A stretch of 64,000 bases of DNA from Streptomyces typhae (GTDB taxonomy: Bacteria > Actinomycetota > Actinomycetes > Streptomycetales > Streptomycetaceae), in the NCBI RefSeq assembly GCF_009755605.1, contig NZ_WPNZ01000009.1, positions 186,001 through 250,000 on the forward strand. The letters run 5' to 3'. Numbering within the stretch: the stretch's first letter is position 1; the number at the start of each line of letters is the position of its first letter. Position numbers and translations under genes: made by a program. The notes beneath the pieces are model-generated. The model worked only from the letters and a program-made list of their open reading frames with translations, did no database searches and had not been told where the DNA came from. Positions 1-8,733 of this stretch are shown here, one piece after another.

Positions 1-257
1 TCGAGTCGTGGAACGGCGGCGCGTACATGCGTGCCATCGAGGAGACCATCGAGCGCGTCTGCACCAAGCGGCAGGTGCGCTGTGTCTCCTTCCGGCAGCT
101 CGCCGACTGGCTGGACGCACAGGACCCGAAGGTCCTCGCCAGGCTGTCCAGGCTCGGCGTCGGCGAGGCACCCAAGGAGGGCTGGCGCGCCTTCCTGTCC
201 GCCAGGCCCGCCCCCGCGCCCAAGGGGGTCCCGGGCGCGGAGCCGGCCAAGCGGTGA
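1..257 (+). CDS. C-terminal end of an upstream protein (partial)
   Basis: Reading frame 3 is open from base 3 to a TGA at 255-257, so only the last 84 residues of a gene are present. The visible part begins ESWNGGAYM, runs through a helical stretch with two Cys (VCTKRQVRCVSF), contains ADWLDAQDP, and ends in an Ala/Pro-rich tail. The pattern recalls the extreme C-terminus of Streptomyces polysaccharide-deacetylase-like secreted proteins, but no catalytic motif lies in the window, so that is a weak inference. It converges on the minus-strand ATPase ending at 327; a GGGGG-TG-CCCCC hairpin lies in the 69-bp gap. Confidence 0.55.
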   Translation, partial: ESWNGGAYMRAIEETIERVCTKRQVRCVSFRQLADWLDAQDPKVLARLSRLGVGEAPKEGWRAFLSARPAPAPKGVPGAEPAKR

Positions 258-326
258 GCCGGGCGGGTCCGGTGGGGGCCGGTGGGGGTGCCCCCGGGCA
301 GACCCGCCGTGCGCCGCCCGCGGCCG

Positions 327-1307
327 TCAGGCCGTCGCCGGTGCGTGCTCGCGCAGGACGAAGTCGGGGTCGACCTGGGCGGCCAGGTCGGCTCCGGTCC
401 GCTCGTTGCCCCAGCTCTGGGCGTTCTTCAGGTGGAAGTGGACCATCTGGCGGGTGTAGCGCTCCCAGTCGCGGCGCTCGTACGTGGCGTCGGCCGCTTC
501 CTGGAGCGTCTTCAGGGCGAGGTGGTTGGTCTCTTCCAGGAGGGTGAACCGGGGCGGACGGCCCTTCTCCATGGAGCGCACCCAGTCGGAGTGCCCGACC
601 GTCACCAGGAGGTCGTCGCCGACCTGCTCGCGCAGGAAGTCGAGGTCGTCCTGGCCCTGCACCTTGTTGCCGACGACCTTGAGGTCGACGCCGAAGTCTT
701 GTGCGTAGTCCTTGTACTGGCGATAGACGGAGACTCCCTTCCTGGTCGGCTCGGCGACGAGGAACGTCATGTCGAAGCGGGTGAACATCCCGGAGGCGAA
801 GGAGTCGGAGCCCGCGGTCATGTCGACCACCGCGTACTCGTCGCGGCCGTCGACCAGGTGGTTCAGGAGCAGTTCGACCGCTCCCGTCTTGGAGTGGTAG
901 CAGGCGACACCGAGGTCGGCTTCGGTGAAGGGCCCGGTGACCATCAAACGCACGGCGCCGCCGTCGAGTTCCACCGCCCGCGCACACGTTTCGTACACCG
1001 GGTTGTCCTCGCAGATCCGCAGCAATCGCGAGCCCGCACCGGGCGGAGTCGTCTTGATCATTGCGTCGGTTCCGGTGATGCGCGGGTTGGTGCCGCGCAG
1101 ATAGTCCTTGATCAACGGCAGCCTGCCGCCCATGGCGGGCAGTTGGGCCGACTGCTCGTCGTCGAGGCCGAGGGCCGCGCCCAGATGCTGGTTGATGTCG
1201 GCGTCCACTGCGACGACGGGTGCGCCGGTGGCGGCGAGGTGTCGGATGAAGAGCGAGGACAGCGTGGTCTTTCCGCTGCCGCCCTTCCCTACGAAAGCGA
1301 TCTTCAT
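327..1307 (-). CDS. ParA/CooC-like ATPase
   Basis: A 326-residue P-loop ATPase of the MinD/ParA/CooC superfamily. The deviant Walker A GKGGSGKTT lies at residues 7-15, switch I (VDAD) at 34-37, and the Walker B-like VVDMTAG at about 160-166. CooC-type proteins are small ATP-dependent switches in metal-centre insertion or cell organisation; no cooS-like partner is visible, so the target is unknown. The frame is open further upstream, but the family-type N-terminus begins at MKIAF. ATG at 1313 (MNMKIAF) is an alternative two codons earlier, and neither has a strong Shine-Dalgarno. The gene is divergent from the Fic-like gene at 1429, with a 121-bp shared intergenic region. Confidence 0.8.
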   Translation of the reverse strand: MKIAFVGKGGSGKTTLSSLFIRHLAATGAPVVAVDADINQHLGAALGLDDEQSAQLPAMGGRLPLIKDYLRGTNPRITGTDAMIKTTPPGAGSRLLRICEDNPVYETCARAVELDGGAVRLMVTGPFTEADLGVACYHSKTGAVELLLNHLVDGRDEYAVVDMTAGSDSFASGMFTRFDMTFLVAEPTRKGVSVYRQYKDYAQDFGVDLKVVGNKVQGQDDLDFLREQVGDDLLVTVGHSDWVRSMEKGRPPRFTLLEETNHLALKTLQEAADATYERRDWERYTRQMVHFHLKNAQSWGNERTGADLAAQVDPDFVLREHAPATA

Positions 1308-1428
1308 GTTCATGTAGCGTAGCGATGTGATCTTGCGCGCGGCCCCGCGTTCGACGGGAGTGGCCGGTTCTCGTGAAGAAGACCACTCCTTCGTGGCGGG
1401 TGCGCCCCTGGTGCGTAGGGTCGTACTC

Positions 1429-2244
1429 ATGAGTACGAATGCCGATCCGTTGGTCGCTCTCAGCGCGCTGCCCGGTGTGCCCGACGCCGTGGACTCCGTG
1501 CGCAAGGCCGTCGACCGGGTCTACGGCCACCGGGTCATGCGGCGGCGCAGCAACGAGGTCACCTCTGAGGCGGCGCTGCGCGGAGCCCGCGGGTCCGCGT
1601 CGCTCTCGGGCGCCGAGTGGGCCCTGGAGGAGGTCCGCAGGCGCAGTGACTTCAGTGGTGAGGGCGACGCGCGCGTGATGGGGGCCGCGTTGCGGCTGAG
1701 CGCGGAGGCAGGGCAGCTCCTCTCCATCTGGCGGCAGTCGCCGCTGCGTGTCCTCGCCCGGCTGCATCTCGTCGCCGCGGCCGACTCCGACGCGGCCGCG
1801 GGCCGTCCGCGGCTCGCGGGCGAGCCGGTGTTCGAGCCGCTGATCGAGCTGGATCTGCCGGACGCCGACGAGGTGGCGGGGCGGCTCGAAGGGCTCGCGC
1901 AGCTGGTGATCGCGGGCAGTGCGGCGCCGGCTCTGGTGACGGCGGCCGTGGTGCACGGCGAGCTGGCGGCCCTGCGGCCCTTCGGCTCGTGCAACGGCCT
2001 GGTCGCGCGTGCCGCCGAGCGCATCGTCCTGGTGGGCAGCGGCCTGGACCCGAAGTCCGTCTGCCCCGCGGAGGCTGGTCACGCGGAACTGGGGCGCGCG
2101 GCCTACGTGGGTGCCCTGGAGGGCTACGTGTCCGGCACTCCGGAGGGCATGGCCGCCTGGATCACGCACTGCGGGACGGCGGTCGAACTGGGCGCGAGGG
2201 AGTCGACCGCGGTGTGCGAGGCGCTCCAGCGCGGGGCCGCCTGA
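1429..2244 (+). CDS. Fic-like protein with degenerate active site
   Basis: A 271-residue, mostly helical Ala/Leu-rich protein. Residues 174-199 read VVHGELAALRPFGSCNGLVARAA, shown here in two parts: VVHGELAAL followed by RPFGSCNGLVAR (183-194). This lines up with the Fic motif HPFx[DE]GNGRxxR, but the catalytic His is Arg, the acidic residue is Ser, and the first Gly and the Arg of GNGR are lost. Fic proteins AMPylate hydroxyl side chains; this copy should not be able to, so a structural or binding role is inferred. I start at ATG 1429 (MSTNADPL) because the upstream extension looks like non-coding translation. An alternative is that the similarity is only topological. Confidence 0.65.
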   Translation: MSTNADPLVALSALPGVPDAVDSVRKAVDRVYGHRVMRRRSNEVTSEAALRGARGSASLSGAEWALEEVRRRSDFSGEGDARVMGAALRLSAEAGQLLSIWRQSPLRVLARLHLVAAADSDAAAGRPRLAGEPVFEPLIELDLPDADEVAGRLEGLAQLVIAGSAAPALVTAAVVHGELAALRPFGSCNGLVARAAERIVLVGSGLDPKSVCPAEAGHAELGRAAYVGALEGYVSGTPEGMAAWITHCGTAVELGARESTAVCEALQRGAA

Positions 2245-2323
2245 GGCGGTCGGCCGACCCGGTCGGGGTCCGGGGCGGAGCCCGAACCTACTCGGAGCAG
2301 GGCTGCGGCCCTGGAACAGAGTT

Positions 2324-2351
2324 GCGGCGGTACGAGAATTCGTACCGCCGC
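2324..2351. terminator. Perfect 12-bp hairpin after the Fic-like gene
   Basis: GCGGCGGTACGA (2324-2335) and its exact complement TCGTACCGCCGC (2340-2351) flank a 4-base GAAT loop, 80 bp after the Fic-like stop. There is no T-run, so this is either a Streptomyces-type terminator or an operator palindrome centred on GAATTC. The rest of 2245-2717, between this gene and the convergent HAD gene, shows no credible coding sequence. Confidence 0.55.
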
Positions 2352-2717
2352 TGGCATGTTCACCGGGTTACCAAGCGTCCTCGAAGATTTGCCCATCAGG
2401 TCGGGAGCTTTGCCCGTCACCTGGTGCGGCTGGCCCGTAATCGACGGGTCGACGTCGCGTGGGTGCTCGATGACCATGCTTCGGTCCGTGGGGCCAATCA
2501 TTGCGGTTAAAGGTGATCCTCTCGGATTTCCTTGGTCTCGCGGGCCGTTGACTCCTTTGTACTCCTGTCCTGGAGCAAGTGGAAGCCCTGGCTGCACTTC
2601 TTTACTTTTGTGTTCAAACAAGGGTGAATCGGGCGACGGTCTCGCGGTGGTCCTGCCGACGGTCCGCGGACGGCTCCCCAGGGCGCGTCGATGGATGCTC
2701 CGTCCCTGGTCGGGGCC

Positions 2718-3542
2718 TCAGCCGGCAGTGGCGCGGCGACGGCTTGCGAACCACACGATGCCCGCGGTCGCGGCGGCGGCGCCGACCGCGGCCGCCGCGA
2801 CGAGCGCGGGGCGGCGGGGTGCGGGCAGCCGCTGCTTGAGGCGCACGGGGCGGTGGAAGTCCAGAATCGGCCACTCGCGCACGAGGGCCTCGCGGCGCAG
2901 TGCCCGGTCCGGGTTGACGGCGTGCGGATGGCCCACGGACTCGAGCATGGGGATGTCCGTGGCCGAATCGCTGTAGGCGAAGCAGCGCTCCAGGTCGTAC
3001 CCCTCGGACTCGGCGAGTTCCCGGACGGCCTCCGCCTTGGTCGGGCCGTACGCGTAGTACTCCACCTCGCCCGTGAAGCAGCCGTCGTCGCCGACGACCA
3101 TGCGGGTGGCCACCACCCGGTCCGCGCCCAGGAGTTCACCGATCGGCTCGACCACCTCGGCGCCCGAGGTGGAGACGATGACCACATCGCGTCCCGCGGT
3201 GTGGTGCTCCTCGATGAGCGAGGCGGCCTCGTCGTAAATGATGGGGTCGATCAGGTCGTGCAGCGTCTCCGCGACGATCTCCTTGACCTGCTGGACGTTC
3301 CATCCCCGGCACAGCGAGGACAGGTACGCGCGCATGCGCTCCATCTGGTCGTGGTCGGCTCCGCCGGCCAGGAACACGAACTGGGCATATGCGGTTCGCA
3401 ACACCGCCCTGCGGTTGATCAGGCCGCCTTGGTAGAACGACTTGCTGAAGGTGAGCGTGCTCGACTTCGCAATGACCGTCTTGTCCAGGTCGAAGAAGGC
3501 GGCTGTCCGGGGCAGGGAGTGGTTTTCCACGAGGTCGAGCAT
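2718..3542 (-). CDS. HAD-IB family phosphatase with C-terminal membrane anchor
   Basis: A 274-residue SerB/CicA-like hydrolase. Motif I is DLDKT at residues 18-22 (Asp18 nucleophile), motif II is the VSTSG stretch, and motif III is YSDSATDIPML. Family members remove phosphate from small molecules or lipid head groups; the substrate cannot be read here. A basic segment (RLKQRLPAPRRP) precedes a single hydrophobic Ala-rich helix and a short Arg-rich end, so the catalytic domain is probably tethered to the inner membrane. The S. coelicolor counterpart is, as I recall, annotated as a morphological-differentiation-related protein. It starts at ATG 3542 and is divergent from the Tad operon. Confidence 0.85.
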   Translation of the reverse strand: MLDLVENHSLPRTAAFFDLDKTVIAKSSTLTFSKSFYQGGLINRRAVLRTAYAQFVFLAGGADHDQMERMRAYLSSLCRGWNVQQVKEIVAETLHDLIDPIIYDEAASLIEEHHTAGRDVVIVSTSGAEVVEPIGELLGADRVVATRMVVGDDGCFTGEVEYYAYGPTKAEAVRELAESEGYDLERCFAYSDSATDIPMLESVGHPHAVNPDRALRREALVREWPILDFHRPVRLKQRLPAPRRPALVAAAAVGAAAATAGIVWFASRRRATAG

Positions 3543-3678
3543 AGGCGCCCGCCATTCGGCGTAAGCTGAGGCGCGTGGGTTTGCCTGAGAAGGCTCTCGG
3601 GTACACCATGGAAGTCACGGATCGTTCGCGACCGTGCTAACCCGGTCTGGCTCCTCCCCCCCCGAGTCGGACCGAGGG

Positions 3679-3713
3679 GACGACCCCCGCTCTCCCCCCC
3701 GGCGGGGGTCGTC
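3679..3713. terminator. 12-bp GC-rich hairpin in the HAD/Tad intergenic region
   Basis: GACGACCCCCGC (3679-3690) pairs perfectly with GCGGGGGTCGTC (3702-3713) around an 11-base C-rich loop. It sits 137 bp upstream of the HAD gene on the minus strand and about 370 bp upstream of the Tad operon. The 537-bp region 3543-4079 has no convincing gene. Besides this hairpin it has a TGATC-rich stretch near 3755-3775 and two TCCACA-containing tracts near 3830-3935. Its position upstream of both operons suggests insulation or attenuation rather than a simple gene end. Confidence 0.45.
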
Positions 3714-4079
3714 GCATGTCCGGATGGGTTTTTGCCCTCCCTTTCCGATCTTTCCTGATCTTGTCTGATCGTTCGCACGCTTGTCGCGCCTTGGTGGCGA
3801 CGATGCCGAGCGCGGAAGATTCGTCACTGTGTGTGTCCACGGGGCTGCGCTGTGGAAGACGTTCGGGCCGTCACCGGTATGGGTGAAGGAGATATTCACA
3901 GCCGGTCCGTTCTCCACAGTTATCGACCAAGATCCACACGATTTCCCGGACCGCCGCACGCTGGATTCCGTTCGTGAAGTTCATGGCCGGATTCCATTGG
4001 CCGGTCTTCGCGTACGCAGATCCGGATGCGCACAACCGCGCATTCGAAGGGACTTGCAGCGAGAGGGGGCCGGAAGATC

Positions 4080-5198
4080 GTGAGTGAAGTCATTGCATGC
4101 GGCACGCCGCCGTCGTCCGGGGAACAGGCGGGCGGACCGCTGATCGTCACCGAGGACGTGGACCTGCTCGACGACCTGCTGCGGCTGTGCGCGGCGGCAG
4201 GAGCGCGCCCGGAGGTGCACCACGGCGTGCCCGAGCGCAGGGGCGGCTGGGAGTCCGCGCCGCTCGTCCTCGTCGGGGACGACGCGGCGGACCGGGTGCG
4301 CGGCGCGACCCGGCGGCGCGGAGTGGTGCTCGTGGGCCGGGACCAGGACGACCCGGGGGTGTGGCGGCGCGCCGTGGAGATCGGCGCGGACGACGTGCTC
4401 GTCCTTCCCGACGGTGAACAGTGGTTGGTCGACCGCATCGCCGACGTCGCGGAAGGCGTCGGCAGGCCCGCCCTGACCGTCGGTGTCATCGGCGGCCGCG
4501 GCGGCGCAGGAGCCTCCACGCTGGCGTGCGCGCTGGCGGTCACGGCGGCGCGGTCCGGGCGGCGCACCATGCTGGTCGACGCCGACCCGCTCGGCGGCGG
4601 ACTCGACGTGCTGCTCGGCGGGGAGACCGCCGAGGGCCTGCGCTGGCCCGCGTTCGCCCGGTCCCGGGGCCGGGTCGGCGGGGGCGCCCTGGAGGAGTCG
4701 CTGCCCGCGCTGCACGATCTGCGGGTCCTCAGCTGGGACCGCGGCGACGCCGTGGCCATCGCCCCCGAAGCCGTACGAGCCGTCCTGGCCGCCGCCCGCA
4801 GGCGCGGCGGCGTCGTGGTCGTCGACCTGCCGCGCCGGGTGGACGAGGTGGTCGCCGAGTCCCTGGCGCAGCTGGACCTCGGCCTGCTCCTGGTGCCAGC
4901 GGAGCTGCGCGCGGTGGCGGGGGCGCGCCGGGTCGCGTCGGCAGCGGGCATGGTCCTGCGGGATCTGCGCGTCGTCGCCACCCCGGGCCCCGACCCGTGC
5001 GCGGGCGACAAGCTGGACGCGGACGAGGCGGCCCGGCTGCTCGGCCTCCCGCTCGCCGGCGTGCTGCCGTGGGAGCACGGCCTGCGGGCCGCCGGACGCG
5101 GCGGGCGGCCCCCGGGCGGCGCAGTGCGCGGACCGCTCGCCCGGTTCTGCACGGCCTTCTGGGAGCGGCTGCCCGCCGGGGCCGGTGAGGGCGCGTGA
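4080..5198 (+). CDS. ssd: CpaE/Ssd-like septum-site/pilus ATPase
   Basis: A 372-residue protein with an N-terminal receiver-like segment (about 20-125) and a MinD/ParA-like domain. The P-loop is GGRGGAGAST (138-147): the usual KGGxGKT has Ala where the invariant Lys belongs, typical of this actinobacterial branch. VDADPLGGG at 166-174 is the switch region. In the family model (helicase/secretion-neighbourhood CpaE-like) it localises or licenses the Tad secretion machine; mycobacterial Ssd also affects septum placement. GTG 4080 is preferred over the upstream ATG because GAGAGGGGG precedes it. Its stop overlaps the tadA start by 4 bp (GTGA), so the genes are translationally coupled. Confidence 0.85.
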   Translation: MSEVIACGTPPSSGEQAGGPLIVTEDVDLLDDLLRLCAAAGARPEVHHGVPERRGGWESAPLVLVGDDAADRVRGATRRRGVVLVGRDQDDPGVWRRAVEIGADDVLVLPDGEQWLVDRIADVAEGVGRPALTVGVIGGRGGAGASTLACALAVTAARSGRRTMLVDADPLGGGLDVLLGGETAEGLRWPAFARSRGRVGGGALEESLPALHDLRVLSWDRGDAVAIAPEAVRAVLAAARRRGGVVVVDLPRRVDEVVAESLAQLDLGLLLVPAELRAVAGARRVASAAGMVLRDLRVVATPGPDPCAGDKLDADEAARLLGLPLAGVLPWEHGLRAAGRGGRPPGGAVRGPLARFCTAFWERLPAGAGEGA

Positions 5199-6553
5199 GC
5201 GCGGTCGTGGGCGCCCGGATGCTGGACGGGGTACGGCAGTGGCTCGCGGCGAACGGCACCGAGCCGACGCCGGCCCGGGTCGCCGAGGCACTGCGCGCCC
5301 AAGGGCGTGTCCTGGGGGACGCCGAAGTCCTCGGCGCGGCCGATGAGTTGCGCTCGGAGCTGGTGGGTGCCGGGCCGCTGGAGCCCCTGCTCGAAGACCC
5401 GGCGGTGACCGACGTCCTGGTGTCCGCTCCGGACCGCGTCTGGGTGGACCGCGGCCGCGGCCTGGAGCTCACGGACGTCGCCTTCCGGGACGCCACGGCG
5501 GTCCGGCGCCTCGCCCAGCGGCTCGCGACCGTGGCGGGACGGCGCCTCGACGACGCGCGGCCCTGGGTCGACGCCCGCCTGCCGGACGGCACCCGCCTGC
5601 ACGCGGTGCTCCCGCCGGTCGCCGTCGGCTCGACCTGCCTGTCCCTGCGCGTCGTACGGCCCCGCGCCTTCACGCTCCCCGAACTGGTCGCCGCGGGCAC
5701 GGTGCCGCCCGGCGGCGACCGAATGCTCCACCGACTGCTCGACGCCCGCCTCTCCTACCTGGTCAGCGGGGGCACGGGCAGCGGCAAGACGACACTGCTC
5801 TCCACCCTGCTCGGCCTCGTCGGGCAGCGGGAGCGGATCGTCCTCGCCGAGGACTCCGCGGAGCTGCGCCCCGACCATCCGCACGTGGTGCGCCTGGAGG
5901 CCCGGCCGCCCAACCAGGAGGGCGTGGGCGCGGTGGGCCTGGACGACCTGGTGCGCCAGGCCCTGCGGATGCGCCCGGACCGGCTCGTGGTGGGCGAGGT
6001 ACGGGGTGCCGAGGTGGTGCATCTCCTGGCCGCTCTGAACACGGGCCACGACGGCTGCGGCACGGTGCACGCGAACGCCGCCGCCGACGTGCCCGCCCGC
6101 CTGGAGGCGCTGGGCACGGCCGCCGGGCTCGACCGCGCGGCGCTGCACAGCCAGCTGGCGGCCGCCGTGTCCGTGGTCCTCCATCTGGTCCGGGACCCTG
6201 CGGGCCGACGCCGCCTGGCGGAGGTGCAGGTCCTGGAGCGCGGCCCGTCGGGCCTGGTGACGACCGTGCCCGCGCTGCGCTGGGGCGCGCGGGGCTTCGT
6301 CCGCGAACGCGGCTGGCCGAGGCTGAGCACCCTGCTCGCACGCCGCGGTGGACGCGGCCATCGAAGGATTCAGGGTGATCTCGGAGGCCAAGGCGACCAA
6401 GGCGATCGCGGCGGCGACCGAGGCGACCGAGGCGGCCAAGGCGGCCAAGGTGACCTCAAGGATGTGGGCACTCTGCGTGCTCCAGGTGACCGTGCCGGCC
6501 GACGGGTGTACGAGGTGCCGGGTGGATCGGGTGGGCCGGGGGAGGAGGCGTGA
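5195..6553 (+). CDS. tadA: TadA/CpaF secretion ATPase with collagen-like tail
   Basis: A 452-residue type II/IV secretion ATPase that powers assembly of Tad/Flp-type pili or pseudopili. Walker A GGTGSGKTT is at 192-200, the Asp box includes LAED (217-220), Walker B VVGEVRG is at 265-271, and the His box TGHDGCGTVHAN follows. Residues 1-120 form the usual N-terminal domain. The oddity is the C-terminus: after about residue 388 it becomes Gly-Asp-Gln-Arg-rich with Gly every third residue (GDQGDRGGDRGDRGGQ), encoded by a short tandem repeat near 6360-6470. It is GTG-started, overlapping ssd and tadB by 4 bp each. Confidence 0.92.
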   Translation: MSAVVGARMLDGVRQWLAANGTEPTPARVAEALRAQGRVLGDAEVLGAADELRSELVGAGPLEPLLEDPAVTDVLVSAPDRVWVDRGRGLELTDVAFRDATAVRRLAQRLATVAGRRLDDARPWVDARLPDGTRLHAVLPPVAVGSTCLSLRVVRPRAFTLPELVAAGTVPPGGDRMLHRLLDARLSYLVSGGTGSGKTTLLSTLLGLVGQRERIVLAEDSAELRPDHPHVVRLEARPPNQEGVGAVGLDDLVRQALRMRPDRLVVGEVRGAEVVHLLAALNTGHDGCGTVHANAAADVPARLEALGTAAGLDRAALHSQLAAAVSVVLHLVRDPAGRRRLAEVQVLERGPSGLVTTVPALRWGARGFVRERGWPRLSTLLARRGGRGHRRIQGDLGGQGDQGDRGGDRGDRGGQGGQGDLKDVGTLRAPGDRAGRRVYEVPGGSGGPGEEA

Positions 6554-7422
6554 GCAGGGCGGCGGTGTGCGGAGCCGCGCTGTGCGCGGGCGGATCGGTA
6601 TGGCTCCTGGGCGGGCGCATGCGGGCGGCGCGCGGTACGCGGCGGGCCCGGTCGGCGCTCTCGGCGGGTGACGCGGCGCGAGCCCCTTGGTGGCATCGGT
6701 GGAGCGCGCGGGTGCGGGGGCGACTGGGGCGCGAGGTCTGGCTCCTGCCGGGCGGGGCGCTGGTCGGTCTCCTGGGCGAGTCCCTGCTGCCCCTCGTCGC
6801 GGCGGCGGTCGGCCTGCCGCTCGCGGGTCGTGTGCGCAGGGAGCGGCAGGCGCGCCGTGAGCGGGAGCGGAGGGCCGGGGCGGTGATCGCCCTGTGCGGG
6901 GCGCTCGCCTGCGAGGTGCGGGCGGGACGGCATCCCACGCAGGCGTTGCAGTCGGCCGCGGAATCCGGCGAGGCGGTCGAGCGGGGCCTAGGAAGCGCGC
7001 GGACCGGCGTGCTGGCGGCGGCGCGGTTCGGCGGCGACGTGCCGGGCGCGTTGCGGGAGGCCGCCCGGGAGCCGGGAGCCGAAGGCCTGGTCGGGCTTGC
7101 CGCGTGCTGGCGGGTCGCCGTGGACCGGGGCGCCGGGCTCGCTGCGGGCCTCGAACGGCTCGAAGGGGCGCTGCGCGCGGAGCGGGACCAGGAGGCCGAC
7201 CTGCGTGCCCAGTTGGCCGGAGCCCGGTCGACGGCCCTGATGCTCGCGGGCCTGCCCGCCCTGGGTCTGCTCATGGGCGCGGCCCTTGGGGCCGCACCTC
7301 TGCGGGTGCTGCTGCACACGGGCCCGGGGCTGGTCTGTCTGCTCGTGGGCGGCCTTCTCGAAGGCGCGGGCGCGTGGTGGGCGCTGCGGATCGTGCGGAG
7401 GGCGGAGGGGAGGGGGCGATGA
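6550..7422 (+). CDS. tadB: TadB-like inner-membrane platform protein
   Basis: A 290-residue T2SS-F-type membrane protein. A hydrophobic N-terminus is followed by a basic cytoplasmic stretch (VRRERQARRERERR), a helical domain with ACEVRAGRHPTQALQSAAES and VPGALREAAREPGAEGL, and C-terminal membrane helices (LMLAGLPALGLLMGAALGA, then VCLLVGGLLEG). TadB and TadC form the platform on which TadA acts during pilin extrusion. It starts with GTG overlapping the tadA stop and ends in ATGA overlap with tadC. Confidence 0.85.
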   Translation: MSRAAVCGAALCAGGSVWLLGGRMRAARGTRRARSALSAGDAARAPWWHRWSARVRGRLGREVWLLPGGALVGLLGESLLPLVAAAVGLPLAGRVRRERQARRERERRAGAVIALCGALACEVRAGRHPTQALQSAAESGEAVERGLGSARTGVLAAARFGGDVPGALREAAREPGAEGLVGLAACWRVAVDRGAGLAAGLERLEGALRAERDQEADLRAQLAGARSTALMLAGLPALGLLMGAALGAAPLRVLLHTGPGLVCLLVGGLLEGAGAWWALRIVRRAEGRGR

Positions 7423-8618
7423 GACGAGAGGTGATCGTTTCGATGGGGGGTGCGCTGGTAGGAGGTGGTGGGGCCGGTTCGGTTAGCTCCGTTGGGCCTG
7501 TTGGGCTTGTTGGGCTTGTTGGGCTTGCTGGGCCTGCTGGGCCTGCTGACTCTGCTGGTCCGGTCGGGCTGCCCGGAGCAGTCGACCTGATCGGGGCGGC
7601 GGGAGTGTCTGGACCGGTGGGCGTGGCCAGAGCGGCCGGCTCGGCCGGGGGCGGAGAAGTTATCCACAGGCTGGGGGTGGTCGTGTGGTTGGCGGCGGCG
7701 GTGGTGTGGCTGGGGCTGACAGTGGTCGCGGCCCGGCGGGAGCGGGCGGCGGCACGACGGGCGGCGGTGCTTCTGGGCACTGCTGGGCGGCAGGGCGAGC
7801 GCGCAGAGCGGCCGGGGCGCGCAGAGGGTCCGGAGCGCTCAGAGCGGCCGGAGCGGTCGGAGCGGCCGGAGCGGCCATGGGGGGCGGCGAGGTCGCGGAG
7901 ACCGCAGGGTGCACGTAGGCCATGGGGATCACGGTGGCCGGGACTCCGACGGGGGAGGGTCCGCCCCGGGGACGTGCCGGGGCATGCGCGAGGCGGGGTT
8001 GCTGCCTCCGGGTGGCGGGAGCCGGTGCGCAGATGGCTGGTGGTCGCCGGGGTGGTGGGTGCCGGGTGGGCTCTGGTCGGCGGAGTCACGGGATGCGGGA
8101 TCGGGGTGCTCGCCGGGTGCTGTGTGTGGCGGCTGCGTCCGGGTGCCGACCGGAAGGAGGACGCCGACATGGCGCGGGCAGCCCGCCAACTCCCCTTGGC
8201 TGCTGATCTGCTGGCGTCCTGCGTGACAGCGGGAGCGGGGCCCGTGGAAGCGGCTCAGGCCGTCGGTGAGTCCCTCGGGGGGCCGGTGGGGGAGCGGCTC
8301 GCGTCGGGTGCGGCGCAGGTGCGGCTCGGCGGTGCTCCCGCCGATGCCTGGCGGCAGGTGGGCCGGATCCCGGGGGCCGGAGCGCTGGCCCGACTCCTGG
8401 AGCGGGCGGCCGAGTCGGGGGTGCCCACGGCCGCTCCCGTGGCCAGGCTCGCGGCTGACTGCAGAGCCGAACAGGGCCGAGCCGCGACCGCGGGGGCCCG
8501 CCGGGCCGCGGTGCTGATGACGGCACCGGTGGGGCTGTGCTTCCTGCCCACGTTCCTCGCGGTCGGGGTGGTGCCGGTGGTGATCGGACTGGCGGGGGGC
8601 TTGATGAGCGGACGGTGA
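7419..8618 (+). CDS. tadC: TadC-like platform protein with repeat-rich N-terminus
   Basis: A 399-residue T2SS-F protein; the family core occupies roughly residues 230-399 (ARQLPLAADLLASCVTAGA, then PVGLCFLPTFLAVGVVPVVIG). The N-terminal half is unusual. It starts with a Gly-Leu-Val/Pro repeat (VGLVGLVGLVGLAGPAGP), then a membrane helix (VVWLAAAVVWLGLTVV), then a charged repeat rich in RPERSERPE. Related proteins are usually 250-310 residues, so about 100 residues are extra and of low complexity. ATG 7419 overlaps the tadB stop. Codon bias stays normal, so the extension is probably translated; an internal start closer to the core is the alternative. Confidence 0.78.
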   Translation: MRREVIVSMGGALVGGGGAGSVSSVGPVGLVGLVGLAGPAGPADSAGPVGLPGAVDLIGAAGVSGPVGVARAAGSAGGGEVIHRLGVVVWLAAAVVWLGLTVVAARRERAAARRAAVLLGTAGRQGERAERPGRAEGPERSERPERSERPERPWGAARSRRPQGARRPWGSRWPGLRRGRVRPGDVPGHARGGVAASGWREPVRRWLVVAGVVGAGWALVGGVTGCGIGVLAGCCVWRLRPGADRKEDADMARAARQLPLAADLLASCVTAGAGPVEAAQAVGESLGGPVGERLASGAAQVRLGGAPADAWRQVGRIPGAGALARLLERAAESGVPTAAPVARLAADCRAEQGRAATAGARRAAVLMTAPVGLCFLPTFLAVGVVPVVIGLAGGLMSGR

Positions 8619-8733
8619 GGCGGCAGAGCGGGCGAGATGTCGTACGGGCGGCAGGACAAGAACGCGGAGTTCGGAGCTGCGAGCTCGGATCTGCGATCTC
8701 TGAACGGCTGACGGAAGAGAAGCGGGAGTTGTC

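Noticed and set aside
3830..3935. TCCACA-containing tracts resembling an origin
   Set aside because: No proper DnaA box cluster, no dnaA/dnaN nearby.
3920..6448. 842-residue minus-strand frame
   Set aside because: Antisense of ssd and tadA; typical GC-rich shadow.
7660..7668. TTATCCACA, a perfect E. coli-type DnaA box
   Set aside because: Single copy inside tadC, not the Streptomyces consensus TTGTCCACA, and no cluster around it.
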